Positions 45,911 through 54,161 of a DNA stretch of 64,000 nt are shown here, one piece after another. Origin of the DNA: Stieleria neptunia (GTDB lineage Bacteria; Planctomycetota; Planctomycetia; Pirellulales; Pirellulaceae); contig NZ_CP037423.1 in the NCBI RefSeq assembly GCF_007754155.1, forward strand, positions 1,302,001 through 1,366,000, read 5' to 3'. The position numbers and the translations under genes are program-made. Below the pieces are notes generated by a model. It was not told the DNA's origin. It did no database searches and saw only the letters and a list, made by a program, of their open reading frames with translations. Position 1 is the first letter of the stretch. Every line of letters starts with the position of its first letter.

Positions 45911-47125
45911 CTAGGAAAGCAAGTCGGCCCGACTCACACCTGAAAGTCCGCTTTTGAGCCGTTTCTTTTCCGTTGCTCTCGCTTCGTCAAGCACATGCTG
46001 GTGCAGCAAGTACCCGAAGCCGGCGTTTTCCAGACGCAAGATCAGCTCGTTTTTTCGACAATCAAGTGTCTCGGCGCAACGCTCCAGATCCCAGTCCTGC
46101 CCTGCCAGTTGGCTCAGCAAATACGCCCTCCGGGTTTGGGCGGATGACAATCGGTATGTCTTTAAATACTGCAGTGTTCCGTCGTCGGCGTAGATCGCTT
46201 CCCCGATGTGATTCTCCGCAGATGGATCCAAATCGGTGACGAACCGTTCTAGACTGAATGGTTTGAAACGGTACACACGTTCGCTGTGATATGCCCGGTC
46301 GAACAGCGCAGGCGACATCATGGTGTTGAATCGATTCCACCGACGTCGTAGTGCATCGACTTCACGACGCAAATCCGCAATGCTCTCAATCGACTGCATG
46401 TTGATTGGCTCAGGAAACATCACGTTTTCAGTCGCGTAGCACCCGAATTGCCAGATCAGCTCGCCGTAGAAGTCGGTGATCAGTGTATGATGCAAAGCGG
46501 TGTAGTCATCCGGATGGGGGACGACGAATGCGGACGCCAAGCTCTCAGAAACAAAGACGAGCATGCCGACCTGGTTTTCATGAATTTCGAACAAACGCAG
46601 AGCATCGTCCAGGCCAGCGATTTGGTCCCCGGGGACCACCGTTTCACTCCTGGGCGATAGCCCCGTTCGCATCACAGCGGTGGAATATTCCGTCCACGCG
46701 ATGTCGGGGCCGCCAAAATGCAAGGCCAGCAGGCCTTCCATTGCGACGTGCAAAGGCAGGAATCGCAATTGCGTCTTGCCTTCGCGCCGCGCCATCTTGC
46801 GAAGACCGCGTGCGGTCATGAACCGCCCGTACGACTTTCCATCTTTCTTCTTCGCCGCGAGCGCCATCTGTGATCCATAGACAGCCCCACCGTCCGTCGT
46901 CCAATTGGCAACCAGCCCATGCGGCACGTAGCTGGTATAGACCGTCTTCGGATCAATTTCCACGAACGCAAACTCTTCCGAGTAGACGCGTGGTGACAAT
47001 CGCAGATCTTCGCGATGCCCGCTGCGAATCAACGGCACCAACCGCACTCCGCCCAACACCTGTGGCGGAGCCAAGGTGAGACCGTTGAGTCGCATGCCGC
47101 TCGACGTCTTTTGACGATCAGTCAT
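45911..47125 (-). CDS. ARPP-1-like domain protein, partner of the TROVE/vWA gene
   Basis: 404 aa from ATG 47125 (MTDRQKTSSGMRLNGLTLAP). The frame extends open to 47245, inside the neighbouring gene. The N-terminal block resembles the ARPP-1 domain (GLTLAPPQVLGGVRLVPLIR, FAFVEIDPKTVYTSYVPHGL, GSQMALAAKKKDG). The C-terminal part is helical (LLSQLAGQDWDLERCAETLD and the following NELILRLENAGFGYLLHQHV) and resembles a Fis-like helix-turn-helix, typical of small DNA-binding modules. It overlaps the upstream vWA gene by 8 bp. ARPP-1 domains are reported in conflict-type gene neighbourhoods with ADP-ribosylglycohydrolases and rhodanese-phosphatases; I name the domain from memory, so it needs an HMM check. 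Confidence 0.6.
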   Translation of the reverse strand: MTDRQKTSSGMRLNGLTLAPPQVLGGVRLVPLIRSGHREDLRLSPRVYSEEFAFVEIDPKTVYTSYVPHGLVANWTTDGGAVYGSQMALAAKKKDGKSYGRFMTARGLRKMARREGKTQLRFLPLHVAMEGLLALHFGGPDIAWTEYSTAVMRTGLSPRSETVVPGDQIAGLDDALRLFEIHENQVGMLVFVSESLASAFVVPHPDDYTALHHTLITDFYGELIWQFGCYATENVMFPEPINMQSIESIADLRREVDALRRRWNRFNTMMSPALFDRAYHSERVYRFKPFSLERFVTDLDPSAENHIGEAIYADDGTLQYLKTYRLSSAQTRRAYLLSQLAGQDWDLERCAETLDCRKNELILRLENAGFGYLLHQHVLDEARATEKKRLKSGLSGVSRADLLS

Positions 47126-48605
47126 GACTGACTCCAATGAACACCGTAGCGAGCATTCCAAGATAGGCTTCGAGTTGCGTTTGCGAAGCTTCTCCGGATG
47201 AAAATTTCGCAAAGCCGAGCGACGCGCCGAGATCTTCCGCGTCACGCAACCCGATCGTAGTCAATGGACTGCCCAGCGGCTTTGGCGAAAAGTGGTCGGG
47301 GTCGAACACGGGATTGGCATGTAGAAAGGCGATGGGATGGGTCTGTGAAAGACGCGTCTGATAGGCGTGAACGATTTGGCGTGCAGCGTCGGCGGGTGCG
47401 TTTTCATAGCCATCTGAAACAATGATAACGTTGTCGACCTGGTACTCGATCGCAGCCAACAACGGCGTGGCCAAATCCGTTTGGCCGCCCGCTTCGACAA
47501 GAAACACATGGTCTTCTGCCGTGGCCGATTCCAAGTCGCCCGAACGAGACGGTGTCCAAAACGATTGCATCCCGTTCCCACTAGCGGCAAGCAGGTAGTG
47601 AACGGCGACTGCAACCGCCAAAGGTCGCCGACGTCGCTCTCGTGACCCCCACGTCGATCGACTACGGTCCAACACCGCAGCGGTTCTGCCGAGACTGAGA
47701 GGTCGCTTTCGCAAAGCTCTCGCCGCAGCGGCTCGCAAAGCATCGTGTAGTTCCGCCGCCCGTCGCCGCTGTTGTTCGATGGGCAAACCGATCACATACA
47801 TCGCCAATTTGGTCAGCGGCGTTCGGGCAAGATCGACTTTTGGCTTTTCCTTTCCAAGTCGCTCGGCACTGGATTGCGCTCGTTGCCGTTCCGAATGAGT
47901 CATCCGCGGTTCGATCTTCCGCAAAAACTCTAGCCTCGGGATTTGGTGTCGTGCTGCGAACCCCTCCGCGACCGAGTAGGGCAACTCGTAGACCGCCTGC
48001 TTGGAATAGTGCGCACGCAGAAACGAATCAAACAGTGGCGTCTCAAACTGTTTCTGTTCCTTCAGTGCAAACAGAAATGCGCCCGTTTCCGGATCGAGGT
48101 CCTGGTGGGTATGGCGAGCGACGATGCGAACCTTTGATCGGTACTTCACCGCATCAAATGCAGGACTGGATCGCCACTTCAGATAGTCACGAACGACCGC
48201 TCGGCTTCGACGATTGTTGATCTTCGCTTCACGCAACCGAGTAAACAACGTGAAGACGCGATTGGCCGGCAAGCTATGCAGCGTCGCCGAAATTAGCTTG
48301 CCCTCTTCCTCGCGATCCGCCTTGTCCGGAGGTGCCCCTGCAGCAAGAAGCTTCAAAACAATGCGAGCCCGGTTGAAGTCATTCACGCCCGCTGCCAGCA
48401 CGCGCCGATAAACCCTGCGGTAGTTCGCTAGCACATAGCTGTGCAAAAAATCGATGGACACACGTCCGTAACTGCGACTGCAGTAGTACTCCGCTTGCCC
48501 GGTCGCCGCGAAGCACGCGTTGATGAACATGACCAAGTCTTCTCGCTCGCTCGCTTCCTTCTGAGCAGCGTAGATTTCATCCCGAGATTGCGACGCGTTT
48601 TTCAC
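47118..48605 (-). CDS. TROVE/Ro60-like helical-repeat protein with C-terminal vWA domain
   Basis: 495 aa; the start codon is GTG (48605). The first ~300 residues are helical repeats (SYVLANYRRVYRRVLAAGVN, RIVLKLLAAGAPPDKADREE) consistent with a TROVE/Ro60-type module. The C-terminal vWA domain has a MIDAS motif DRSRS (LDRSRSTWGS), a Thr in GGQTDLATPL, and IIVSDGYEN, so metal binding looks intact. No signal peptide is present. Ro60 proteins bind misfolded and Y RNAs, which would make this an RNA-binding partner; that is inferred. It overlaps the ARPP-1-like gene by 8 bp on the same strand, so the two are translated from one message. Confidence 0.7.
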   Translation of the reverse strand: MKNASQSRDEIYAAQKEASEREDLVMFINACFAATGQAEYYCSRSYGRVSIDFLHSYVLANYRRVYRRVLAAGVNDFNRARIVLKLLAAGAPPDKADREEEGKLISATLHSLPANRVFTLFTRLREAKINNRRSRAVVRDYLKWRSSPAFDAVKYRSKVRIVARHTHQDLDPETGAFLFALKEQKQFETPLFDSFLRAHYSKQAVYELPYSVAEGFAARHQIPRLEFLRKIEPRMTHSERQRAQSSAERLGKEKPKVDLARTPLTKLAMYVIGLPIEQQRRRAAELHDALRAAAARALRKRPLSLGRTAAVLDRSRSTWGSRERRRRPLAVAVAVHYLLAASGNGMQSFWTPSRSGDLESATAEDHVFLVEAGGQTDLATPLLAAIEYQVDNVIIVSDGYENAPADAARQIVHAYQTRLSQTHPIAFLHANPVFDPDHFSPKPLGSPLTTIGLRDAEDLGASLGFAKFSSGEASQTQLEAYLGMLATVFIGVSHD

Positions 48606-48926
48606 GGATGCCGGTCTTGCAGAAAGAAGAACTGCTCGCCCGGGGAATAAGATGGAACAACGAGCTCTTCAGCTTCAGAGGCTAACGCGGAAGTTGCTCC
48701 AAAGTCCCACGGACGAGCCAGGAGTATTATAGCGAGCGAAGATGCCCGCCAACAGAGAGCACAGGCGGAGTCCAAAGGTTCAGGCGGCTCGCACAATGAA
48801 TTCGCATCAGTTGCAGCACACTCTTTGTTTGACCGATTGAGCAGCCTTGGGTCAATCGTACCCGCGATCCGTTGAGCGAACTTGCCTATGAGACATCGAT
48901 GGACTTTCAATCATTGCCCGTCATCG
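48606..48926. other. Gene-free region upstream of the TROVE/vWA gene
   Basis: About 320 bp. It should contain the promoter of the two-gene unit. Bacterial Y-RNA genes often sit next to Ro60 genes; I see no tRNA-like T-loop or convincing hairpin here, so none is called. Confidence 0.45.
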
Positions 48927-49730
48927 CTACTGGGGAGCGGTGCCGATTGATTCGCCGCCGATCACCGCTTGCACTGCTTTTGCGATGTGCTCGGCGATCA
49001 ACCTCGTCCCGGTCTCGCTCGGGTGGACACCGTCTTGGCTGAGCCATTCAGGCTGCTTCGCGAGAAGACGATTCAGGTCGACGAGTGGTACGTCGTGTTC
49101 GCTTGCGACCTCCCGCGCAGCGTTGCAATAACGTTGAACGACCGACGAAAATCCTCCCAACGCAGCAAACGGCTCTCGTTCGTGGCGCGTAAAAAACTTC
49201 TGCTCGTTGATGGGCGGAAGTGTGCAGAGGACCACTTTCGATCCGTGCTCTCGGCACGACGTCATGATCGCCTGAAGGTTCTCCTTGTACTTGTCGACGG
49301 GAACAAACACGCGTTCGGAATCAGCCCGCAGATCATTGGTTCCGAACATCACGACGACCAGATCCGGATCGTGCACCATCACATCGCTCTGCAAACGCCG
49401 CAACCCCATGGCACTGGAATGACCGCCTTTGCCTGCGTTGATCGATTCGATGTCAAGCAGCTCTTCCAGCACCTTGAAGTACCCGCGATTCGTAATGCTG
49501 TCGCCGAAACACACCACTTTGGCACGCCCCGCTTGAGCAGCGGCCGTGCGGTGCAATGCTTTGGTTTTCTGACACCGTGCTTTCGGCACGCCGGCGCTCT
49601 TCGGGGCATCGGCCAGGACGACGTTCGGCGGAGGCGATGCTTCGTCGGCGAAACCGCACGGGCTGGCTATCAGTAGGATGCCGAAGAAAACTCGATGGAT
49701 CAGCGTTAAGAGAGCAGGGCGAAAATCCAA
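48927..49730 (-). CDS. Exported SGNH/GDSL-family hydrolase
   Basis: 267 aa, TTG start at 49730 (no ATG or GTG is better placed). A Sec signal is visible (RVFFGILLIASPCGFAD). Block I is VVCFGDSITNRGYFKVLEEL (nucleophile Ser in GDS), block III is VVMFGTNDLRADSE and block V is LSQDGVHPSETGTRLIAEHI (Asp and His), so the catalytic triad is complete. Planctomycete members of this family are thought to remove acetyl or acyl groups from glycans or lipids; the substrate is not known here. Confidence 0.9.
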   Translation of the reverse strand: MDFRPALLTLIHRVFFGILLIASPCGFADEASPPPNVVLADAPKSAGVPKARCQKTKALHRTAAAQAGRAKVVCFGDSITNRGYFKVLEELLDIESINAGKGGHSSAMGLRRLQSDVMVHDPDLVVVMFGTNDLRADSERVFVPVDKYKENLQAIMTSCREHGSKVVLCTLPPINEQKFFTRHEREPFAALGGFSSVVQRYCNAAREVASEHDVPLVDLNRLLAKQPEWLSQDGVHPSETGTRLIAEHIAKAVQAVIGGESIGTAPQ

Positions 49731-50058
49731 TGACTTACCTCAGGCGGGTATCAGACCAACAGATAACCGCCTTCCATGCGAAAGGCGGTTGCATCAGCCT
49801 CAGCGTCGAAACGTGTCGGCCAACGGGAGCAGGCTATTTTAGCCCAGACGCCGAATCGGGGCGAGTCTTGCATGGTGGGAATGAATCAAATCAGAGCGGT
49901 CAGGCCTGACCCCCTTTGATGCGGTCCTGCATCCCATGCGATCGTCCGTCGTGGAATCGCAGCGCAATGGTTGGTACAATGAATCGGTACAATGAAAACT
50001 GCATCTTCGTGGCCCAAGCTCTGAAACATGCCTCCCCACCAGGAAGCGAAGAAGACTC
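49731..50058. other. Divergent gap, SGNH hydrolase / hypothetical gene
   Basis: About 330 bp holding two divergent promoters. A single half of the usual palindrome class (caggcctgacccccttt near 49903) is present without a clear partner. No gene recognised. Confidence 0.4.
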
Positions 50059-50565
50059 ATGACGCTCTCCAAACAAGCGGCTGCCGAGATCGGTCAGGCA
50101 GCTGCCGCCGACACCACTCCCCAGCCACGGCTCATGAATGGGAGATGCATGGTGATCGCCAAAGAAGTGTTTGCGGCGACGCCTGGTGATGATCTTGATT
50201 CCAAGGGATTCATCGCGCTACGCTGGCGTGTCCCCGCCGGTGACATTCGAAGTCACGTGGCCGTTTTCGTAGCGGAAGGCGGCGCCCGCTTCGTCGTCGA
50301 CGCTGCGTGGCAGCAATATCCCTTTGTTGCAAAGATGGAGAAATACTCCGCTTCCACGGCCAGGAAGCACAGGAATCTCCCCAATTCTGGCCGAGACCGC
50401 GCAGACGCCAAGGCATCCAATCCCGCGACGCGGGTTTTCGTCGGGACGCCCGAGGACTGGCAAGACATGGTGGAGGGCTTCAACACCATCGGGGGAAACG
50501 GCATTGCGCGGAGAATGTTCACGGATGATGAGGCCGCGAGTCGTTGGATGTCCTTCCGTGATTGA
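50059..50565 (+). CDS. Hypothetical protein (168 aa)
   Basis: 168 aa, ATG 50059, no signal peptide. No family is recognised. Visible features are a beta-rich core (GFIALRWRVPAGDIRSHVAV, then FVAEGGARFVVDAAWQQYPF) and a mixed C-terminal part (TRVFVGTPEDWQDMVEGFNT). The conserved-looking HVAVF and VDAAW could be parts of a papain-like or related small-enzyme fold, but no catalytic triad can be assigned. Codon use looks like the neighbours'. The FKBP gene starts 83 bp downstream on the same strand. Confidence 0.6.
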   Translation: MTLSKQAAAEIGQAAAADTTPQPRLMNGRCMVIAKEVFAATPGDDLDSKGFIALRWRVPAGDIRSHVAVFVAEGGARFVVDAAWQQYPFVAKMEKYSASTARKHRNLPNSGRDRADAKASNPATRVFVGTPEDWQDMVEGFNTIGGNGIARRMFTDDEAASRWMSFRD

Positions 50566-50648
50566 AAAATGTCGATGAAGCTGGAAGGCAAGGTTCGTTC
50601 CTGATGGGCGTAGCGGATGGATGCGGGATACGAGAATGGAGCGTTGGA

Positions 50649-51191
50649 ATGGCAATGAAGAGTCGGCTGCCGTGGTGTCTTTTGAGCTTCGTGTTGATCG
50701 CTCCGGGGTGTCGCACGACAGCGAAACCCAGCCCGGACGTTTCATCAGTGTCGGCGACCTCCGATGCCTCCACCACGCAATGGAAACCACTCACGTTTGT
50801 CGACAAGCCGGAATTACAAGCCGGAACGGGGCCCATGGATGCGGGCGACCCGCCTGAGTTCTCATCGACCGATTCGGGCCTGAGGTATCGGATCTTGCGG
50901 AATTCCGACGGCCAGAAACCCACGGCCGCCAGCACCGTGACCGTCAACTATCGCGGCTGGCTCAATAGCGGGAAAGTGTTCGACAGTTCCTATGAGCGTG
51001 GTGAACCGACAACCTTTCCCTTGGGAAATGTCATCGCCGGTTGGACCGAAGGCATGCAACGGGTCGGTGAGGGCGGAATGATCGAACTGTGGGTGCCTTC
51101 AAGACTCGGCTATGGCGAACGCGGTTCCCCAGGCTCGATTCCACCTCACTCGAACCTTCACTTCATCGTCGAACTCGTGCGTACCAACTAG
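50649..51191 (+). CDS. FKBP-type peptidyl-prolyl isomerase lipoprotein
   Basis: 180 aa from ATG 50649 (a second ATG is 6 bp on). A lipoprotein-like signal ends in VLIAPGC. The FKBP fold is clear: STVTVNYRGWLNSGKVFDSS, GEPTTFPLGNVIAGWTEGMQ, RVGEGGMIELWVPSRLGYGE and PGSIPPHSNLHFIVELVRTN. All key aromatic and Tyr/Asp positions of the FK506-binding pocket fit. It catalyses Xaa-Pro isomerisation in the periplasm. Followed by a terminator-like palindrome and the convergent ATL gene. Confidence 0.92.
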   Translation: MAMKSRLPWCLLSFVLIAPGCRTTAKPSPDVSSVSATSDASTTQWKPLTFVDKPELQAGTGPMDAGDPPEFSSTDSGLRYRILRNSDGQKPTAASTVTVNYRGWLNSGKVFDSSYERGEPTTFPLGNVIAGWTEGMQRVGEGGMIELWVPSRLGYGERGSPGSIPPHSNLHFIVELVRTN

Positions 51192-51356
51192 TGCTTTGTC
51201 AGCTTTCAATTTTCGAGCCTGCGTTTGTCGAGCGGAAAAGGGGTCAGGTACCAAAAATGCGAAGCACCCTGTGGGCCATTTGGTTTTTGGTACCTGACCC
51301 CTTTTCCGCGGTACCCTAAGAATAAAAGTTGACGAAGCACTAGTGCTTTGTCAGCT
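51187..51356. repeat. Direct repeat enclosing a 26-bp perfect palindrome
   Basis: actagtgctttgtcagct occurs at 51187-51204 and again at 51339-51356. Between them is a perfect 26-bp palindrome (51232-51257 / 51284-51309; core ggggtcaggtacc) with a 26-nt loop. It sits between the convergent FKBP and ATL genes, so the palindrome can serve as a two-way terminator. The direct repeats are in the right place to be target-site duplication-like, but there is no coding content. Confidence 0.8.
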
Positions 51357-51373
51357 CCTTCGTCCGGGGCAGC

Positions 51374-51679
51374 TTAGCTTCCCTGCGATTTTTTGAAGCG
51401 TCCCAAGGGTGACGCGACGACGCGGGAGCCGTTGAGCTGGACGCCTTCTTCGGCCAGACGTTCGGCCTGGACGCTGGGATTGCAGGGCGGCAGGTGCCCG
51501 TCGCTGTAGACGACACGCCACCACGGCAGGGTGTCCAGGGACTGCGCAAGCAGGCGGCCGGCGGCGCGCGACGCCCGGGGCCGGCCCGCGGCGGCCGCGA
51601 TGTCACCAAAACTGACGACTTCGCCGGGACGGAGCCGCAGGACCGCGTTTTCCATCTTGAGCTGAAATTCGGTTAGCAT
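51374..51679 (-). CDS. Alkyltransferase-like protein (ATL, MGMT DNA-binding domain)
   Basis: 101 aa from ATG 51679, the usual ATL length; a longer open frame exists but its extra N-terminal Arg-rich part is non-coding. The domain has GEVVSFGDIAAAAGRPRASR, AAGRLLAQS and LPWWRVVYSDGHLPP. The MGMT active site PCHRV is replaced by PWWRV, so no methyl transfer is possible. ATLs bind O6-alkylguanine and hand it to nucleotide-excision repair. Divergent from the TIM-barrel gene 53 bp away. Confidence 0.9.
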   Translation of the reverse strand: MLTEFQLKMENAVLRLRPGEVVSFGDIAAAAGRPRASRAAGRLLAQSLDTLPWWRVVYSDGHLPPCNPSVQAERLAEEGVQLNGSRVVASPLGRFKKSQGS

Positions 51680-51732
51680 AGGAAGCACGATCCCCAATTC
51701 TTCAATCGTCCCAAACCCGTACAGGTCCCACC

Positions 51733-52623
51733 GTGAAACGCCGTGATTTTGTCGCCGCCAATCTGATCGCCGCCGCCGGTGCGGCACTGGCCCCCGGACA
51801 CCTGATCGGCGACGACGACGCGGCAAGTGGTGGCCGCATTCGACAATCCATCATGGGCTGGTGCTTCAACCCGATGGACATGCTGAAATTGGCCGTCGAG
51901 TGCAAACGCATCGGCTTGGAAGCCATGGAAGGTATCAATGCAAAGCTTTACGACCAAGTCACCGCGATGGGACTGAAGATCTCCTTGGTCGGCAGCCACG
52001 GTTTCGCCACCGGGCCGCTGGACCGAGACAATCACGCCGAAGTCGAAAAGAAACTTCGCGACGGAATCGACTTGGCGGTCCAATACGGCGCCCCCAACGT
52101 CATCACCTTCACCGGGATGCGAAAACAAGGCATCAGCGACGCTGCCGCCCGCAAGAACTGTCTGGATTGCTGGAAACGCGTGATTCCCTATGCCGAAGAA
52201 AAAGGGATCGGTTTGGTCCTGGAGCATCTCAATAGCAAGGCACACCTCAACCCCGACGGCACGGTGCATCCGATGAAGGGACACCCGGGATACTGGGGCG
52301 ACGACATTCACCAGTGCGCCGAATTGGTCAATCAAGTCGGCAGTGAAAGATTTAAACTGCTCTACGACATCTACCACGTTCAAATCATGAACGGCGACCT
52401 GATCGCGAACTTGGAAAAATACCAGTCGATCATCGGGCACTACCACACCGCCGGCAATCCGGGACGCCGCGAACTCGATGGCCGCAACGAAATCAATTAC
52501 CCGGCCGTCATGCGCGCGATCAAGGCCACTGGGTACCGCGGCTATGTCGCCCAGGAATTCATTCCCACCAGCGATGACCCGATCCGCTCGCTCGAAGAAG
52601 CCTACGCGGTCTGCGACGTCTAG
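51733..52623 (+). CDS. Hydroxypyruvate-isomerase-like TIM-barrel protein (Tat-type signal)
   Basis: 296 aa, GTG start at 51733. The N terminus MKRRDFVAANLIAAAGAALA is a Tat signal (RRDF). Barrel motifs fit the sugar-phosphate isomerase/epimerase family: LVLEHLNSKAH (metal-ligand Glu), LLYDIYHVQIMNG (Asp), GHYHTAGNPGRRELDGRNEI (His) and GYVAQEFIP (Glu). Those four positions would bind a divalent metal. Exported relatives are common in planctomycetes and the substrate is unknown. Its TAG stop overlaps the stop of the next, convergent gene by 3 bp (cta/tag). Confidence 0.9.
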   Translation: MKRRDFVAANLIAAAGAALAPGHLIGDDDAASGGRIRQSIMGWCFNPMDMLKLAVECKRIGLEAMEGINAKLYDQVTAMGLKISLVGSHGFATGPLDRDNHAEVEKKLRDGIDLAVQYGAPNVITFTGMRKQGISDAAARKNCLDCWKRVIPYAEEKGIGLVLEHLNSKAHLNPDGTVHPMKGHPGYWGDDIHQCAELVNQVGSERFKLLYDIYHVQIMNGDLIANLEKYQSIIGHYHTAGNPGRRELDGRNEINYPAVMRAIKATGYRGYVAQEFIPTSDDPIRSLEEAYAVCDV

Positions 52624-53897
52624 CGGGATCGGTTGAGCCACTGGGTGAGGATGCCACCGGATCGTTTTCGCGGCTGCGGGGTGGTTTGCCGCGGTGTGGG
52701 TCCGCCCGCGGAGGGCGTATCGGCCGATGAGTCGTCGGACGATCGCTCGCTAGAAAGTCGCGTGGAAACGGATTGGTTCTGTGACGACGTGCGACCGGAC
52801 GTCAACCGTCTGGACCAGCCGACGAATTTTTCGGCCAACGACGGTTTGGTGCTGCCGACGTCCTGATTCGATTTTGATTCCGATCCTGAGTCTTCCGCTT
52901 GCTGTGAACTGGCCGCCAACAGCTCCTCCACCTCCAACGCGACTCGGCCCTCGCCGTCCCCGCGATCGTTCAACGCAACCTCCATCGCGGCGGGACTTGC
53001 CGGCTGCGTGGCTCCTTGGCCGAGCACCTGCAACGACCTCGCGATCGCAGCGGCCTGCGGCGACCCCGTCGGTGATGGCAAGGCCGGCACGGCTTCGTCC
53101 GGCAAGTCGGACGTGTCTTCGATCAAGCTGCCGGCGTCGATCGTGCCGAATTGTTCGCGGAACGAACTGGTCATGCCCGGCGTGTGCAATTCGAGCGGTT
53201 GCCCCGGCGGAAGCACCAGGTCGGTGGAAAAGCGGCCCAACGGCGGATAGTCCATCGTGTGTCCCGGTGACGACGGCTGCTCCAAGTGCGAGCCGATTTG
53301 GTCGATTGCTAAACTGCCGAAACCACTTTGGATCGCGGTCCCAAGCAGCGCCGGTTCCGGATTGGTCTGGGCCGACAAAACGTCCATTGCGGCATCCAGG
53401 TCGGCGACCGGCTGCGGCGGCAGGACGTGTCGGCGATCCACTTCGGCGTCGGCCGAGGACTGCGAATCGATCGTCGGCATCACCAGAGGATAATCCTGGA
53501 CGCGGAAGCGACGCAGCTTCGGTGGCGCGTCGACGACCAGCGGATTGGTCAGTCGCTCGCCACGCCCGGTATCCAAACTTAGACTTCGAGTTTGCGGATT
53601 GGGGGGGCGCTGCACGATGGCCGCCGATCGGGCAGCGGCGATCGATGGCGCAGGGGCCGCCGATCGGGCGGGGGGAAGTGTGTCGGTTATACCGGTCGCT
53701 CCGGTCTCGCCCAGTTCGGCAAAACGAAACGTGCCCTCGCCATCCTCAACGGGCGCGGGGGCGACGCGAATCGGTGACGTCGTGCGGATCAACTTGGGAA
53801 GCTCGCCCCCGTCTGCCGGAACCACGCCTGTGGAAAGCACACACAGGGCCGCGGCAAGTTTTGCGACCGATTTGCCGCCACGATTGCTGATTGACAT
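52620..53897 (-). CDS. Exported low-complexity hypothetical protein (425 aa)
   Basis: 425 aa from ATG 53897. A Sec signal is present (GGKSVAKLAAALCVLSTGVV). The rest is mostly Pro/Ser/Gln-rich and looks disordered, with no known fold. The C terminus is basic (PRKRSGGILTQWLNRSR). No family is recognised. A tRNA-Ser-like relic is seen upstream on the same strand at about 53985-54075. Convergent with the TIM-barrel gene. Confidence 0.7.
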   Translation of the reverse strand: MSISNRGGKSVAKLAAALCVLSTGVVPADGGELPKLIRTTSPIRVAPAPVEDGEGTFRFAELGETGATGITDTLPPARSAAPAPSIAAARSAAIVQRPPNPQTRSLSLDTGRGERLTNPLVVDAPPKLRRFRVQDYPLVMPTIDSQSSADAEVDRRHVLPPQPVADLDAAMDVLSAQTNPEPALLGTAIQSGFGSLAIDQIGSHLEQPSSPGHTMDYPPLGRFSTDLVLPPGQPLELHTPGMTSSFREQFGTIDAGSLIEDTSDLPDEAVPALPSPTGSPQAAAIARSLQVLGQGATQPASPAAMEVALNDRGDGEGRVALEVEELLAASSQQAEDSGSESKSNQDVGSTKPSLAEKFVGWSRRLTSGRTSSQNQSVSTRLSSERSSDDSSADTPSAGGPTPRQTTPQPRKRSGGILTQWLNRSR

Positions 53898-54161
53898 CTC
53901 ACGCTTCCTTGCTGGTCTGCCGACGAGCGAACCATCCTTGGATCGCACATTGCTGCTCCATTGGCTTCGACGAGTCGCCACCACGAGCGAGAATCGAACC
54001 GGCGTGGGCCCGGCAAAATCGATCTCCGAGCACCCTCCAACGCCGTCAACCGCTCAGACACGAACGAACATCCGATTCGGACCAATGCGACGTTCTGGAA
54101 TATCCGGCAAGACCGGAATGCGAATTATTCACACTGTCGCGAGAAACCCGCCCTTCGCGGT

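Noticed and set aside
48602..48910. 102-aa open frame on the minus strand upstream of the TROVE/vWA gene
   Set aside because: No ribosome site, no family resemblance, composition unlike neighbouring genes; it overlaps the promoter region.
53985..54075. tRNA-Ser-like sequence on the minus strand (TGTCTGAGCGGTTGACGGCG and GGTTCGATTC)
   Set aside because: D-arm-like and T-arm-like blocks are present at about the right distance, but the acceptor arms do not pair, the T stem has a mismatch and no anticodon stem-loop of the form CTNNNAA is found. At best a decayed tRNA, so not called.
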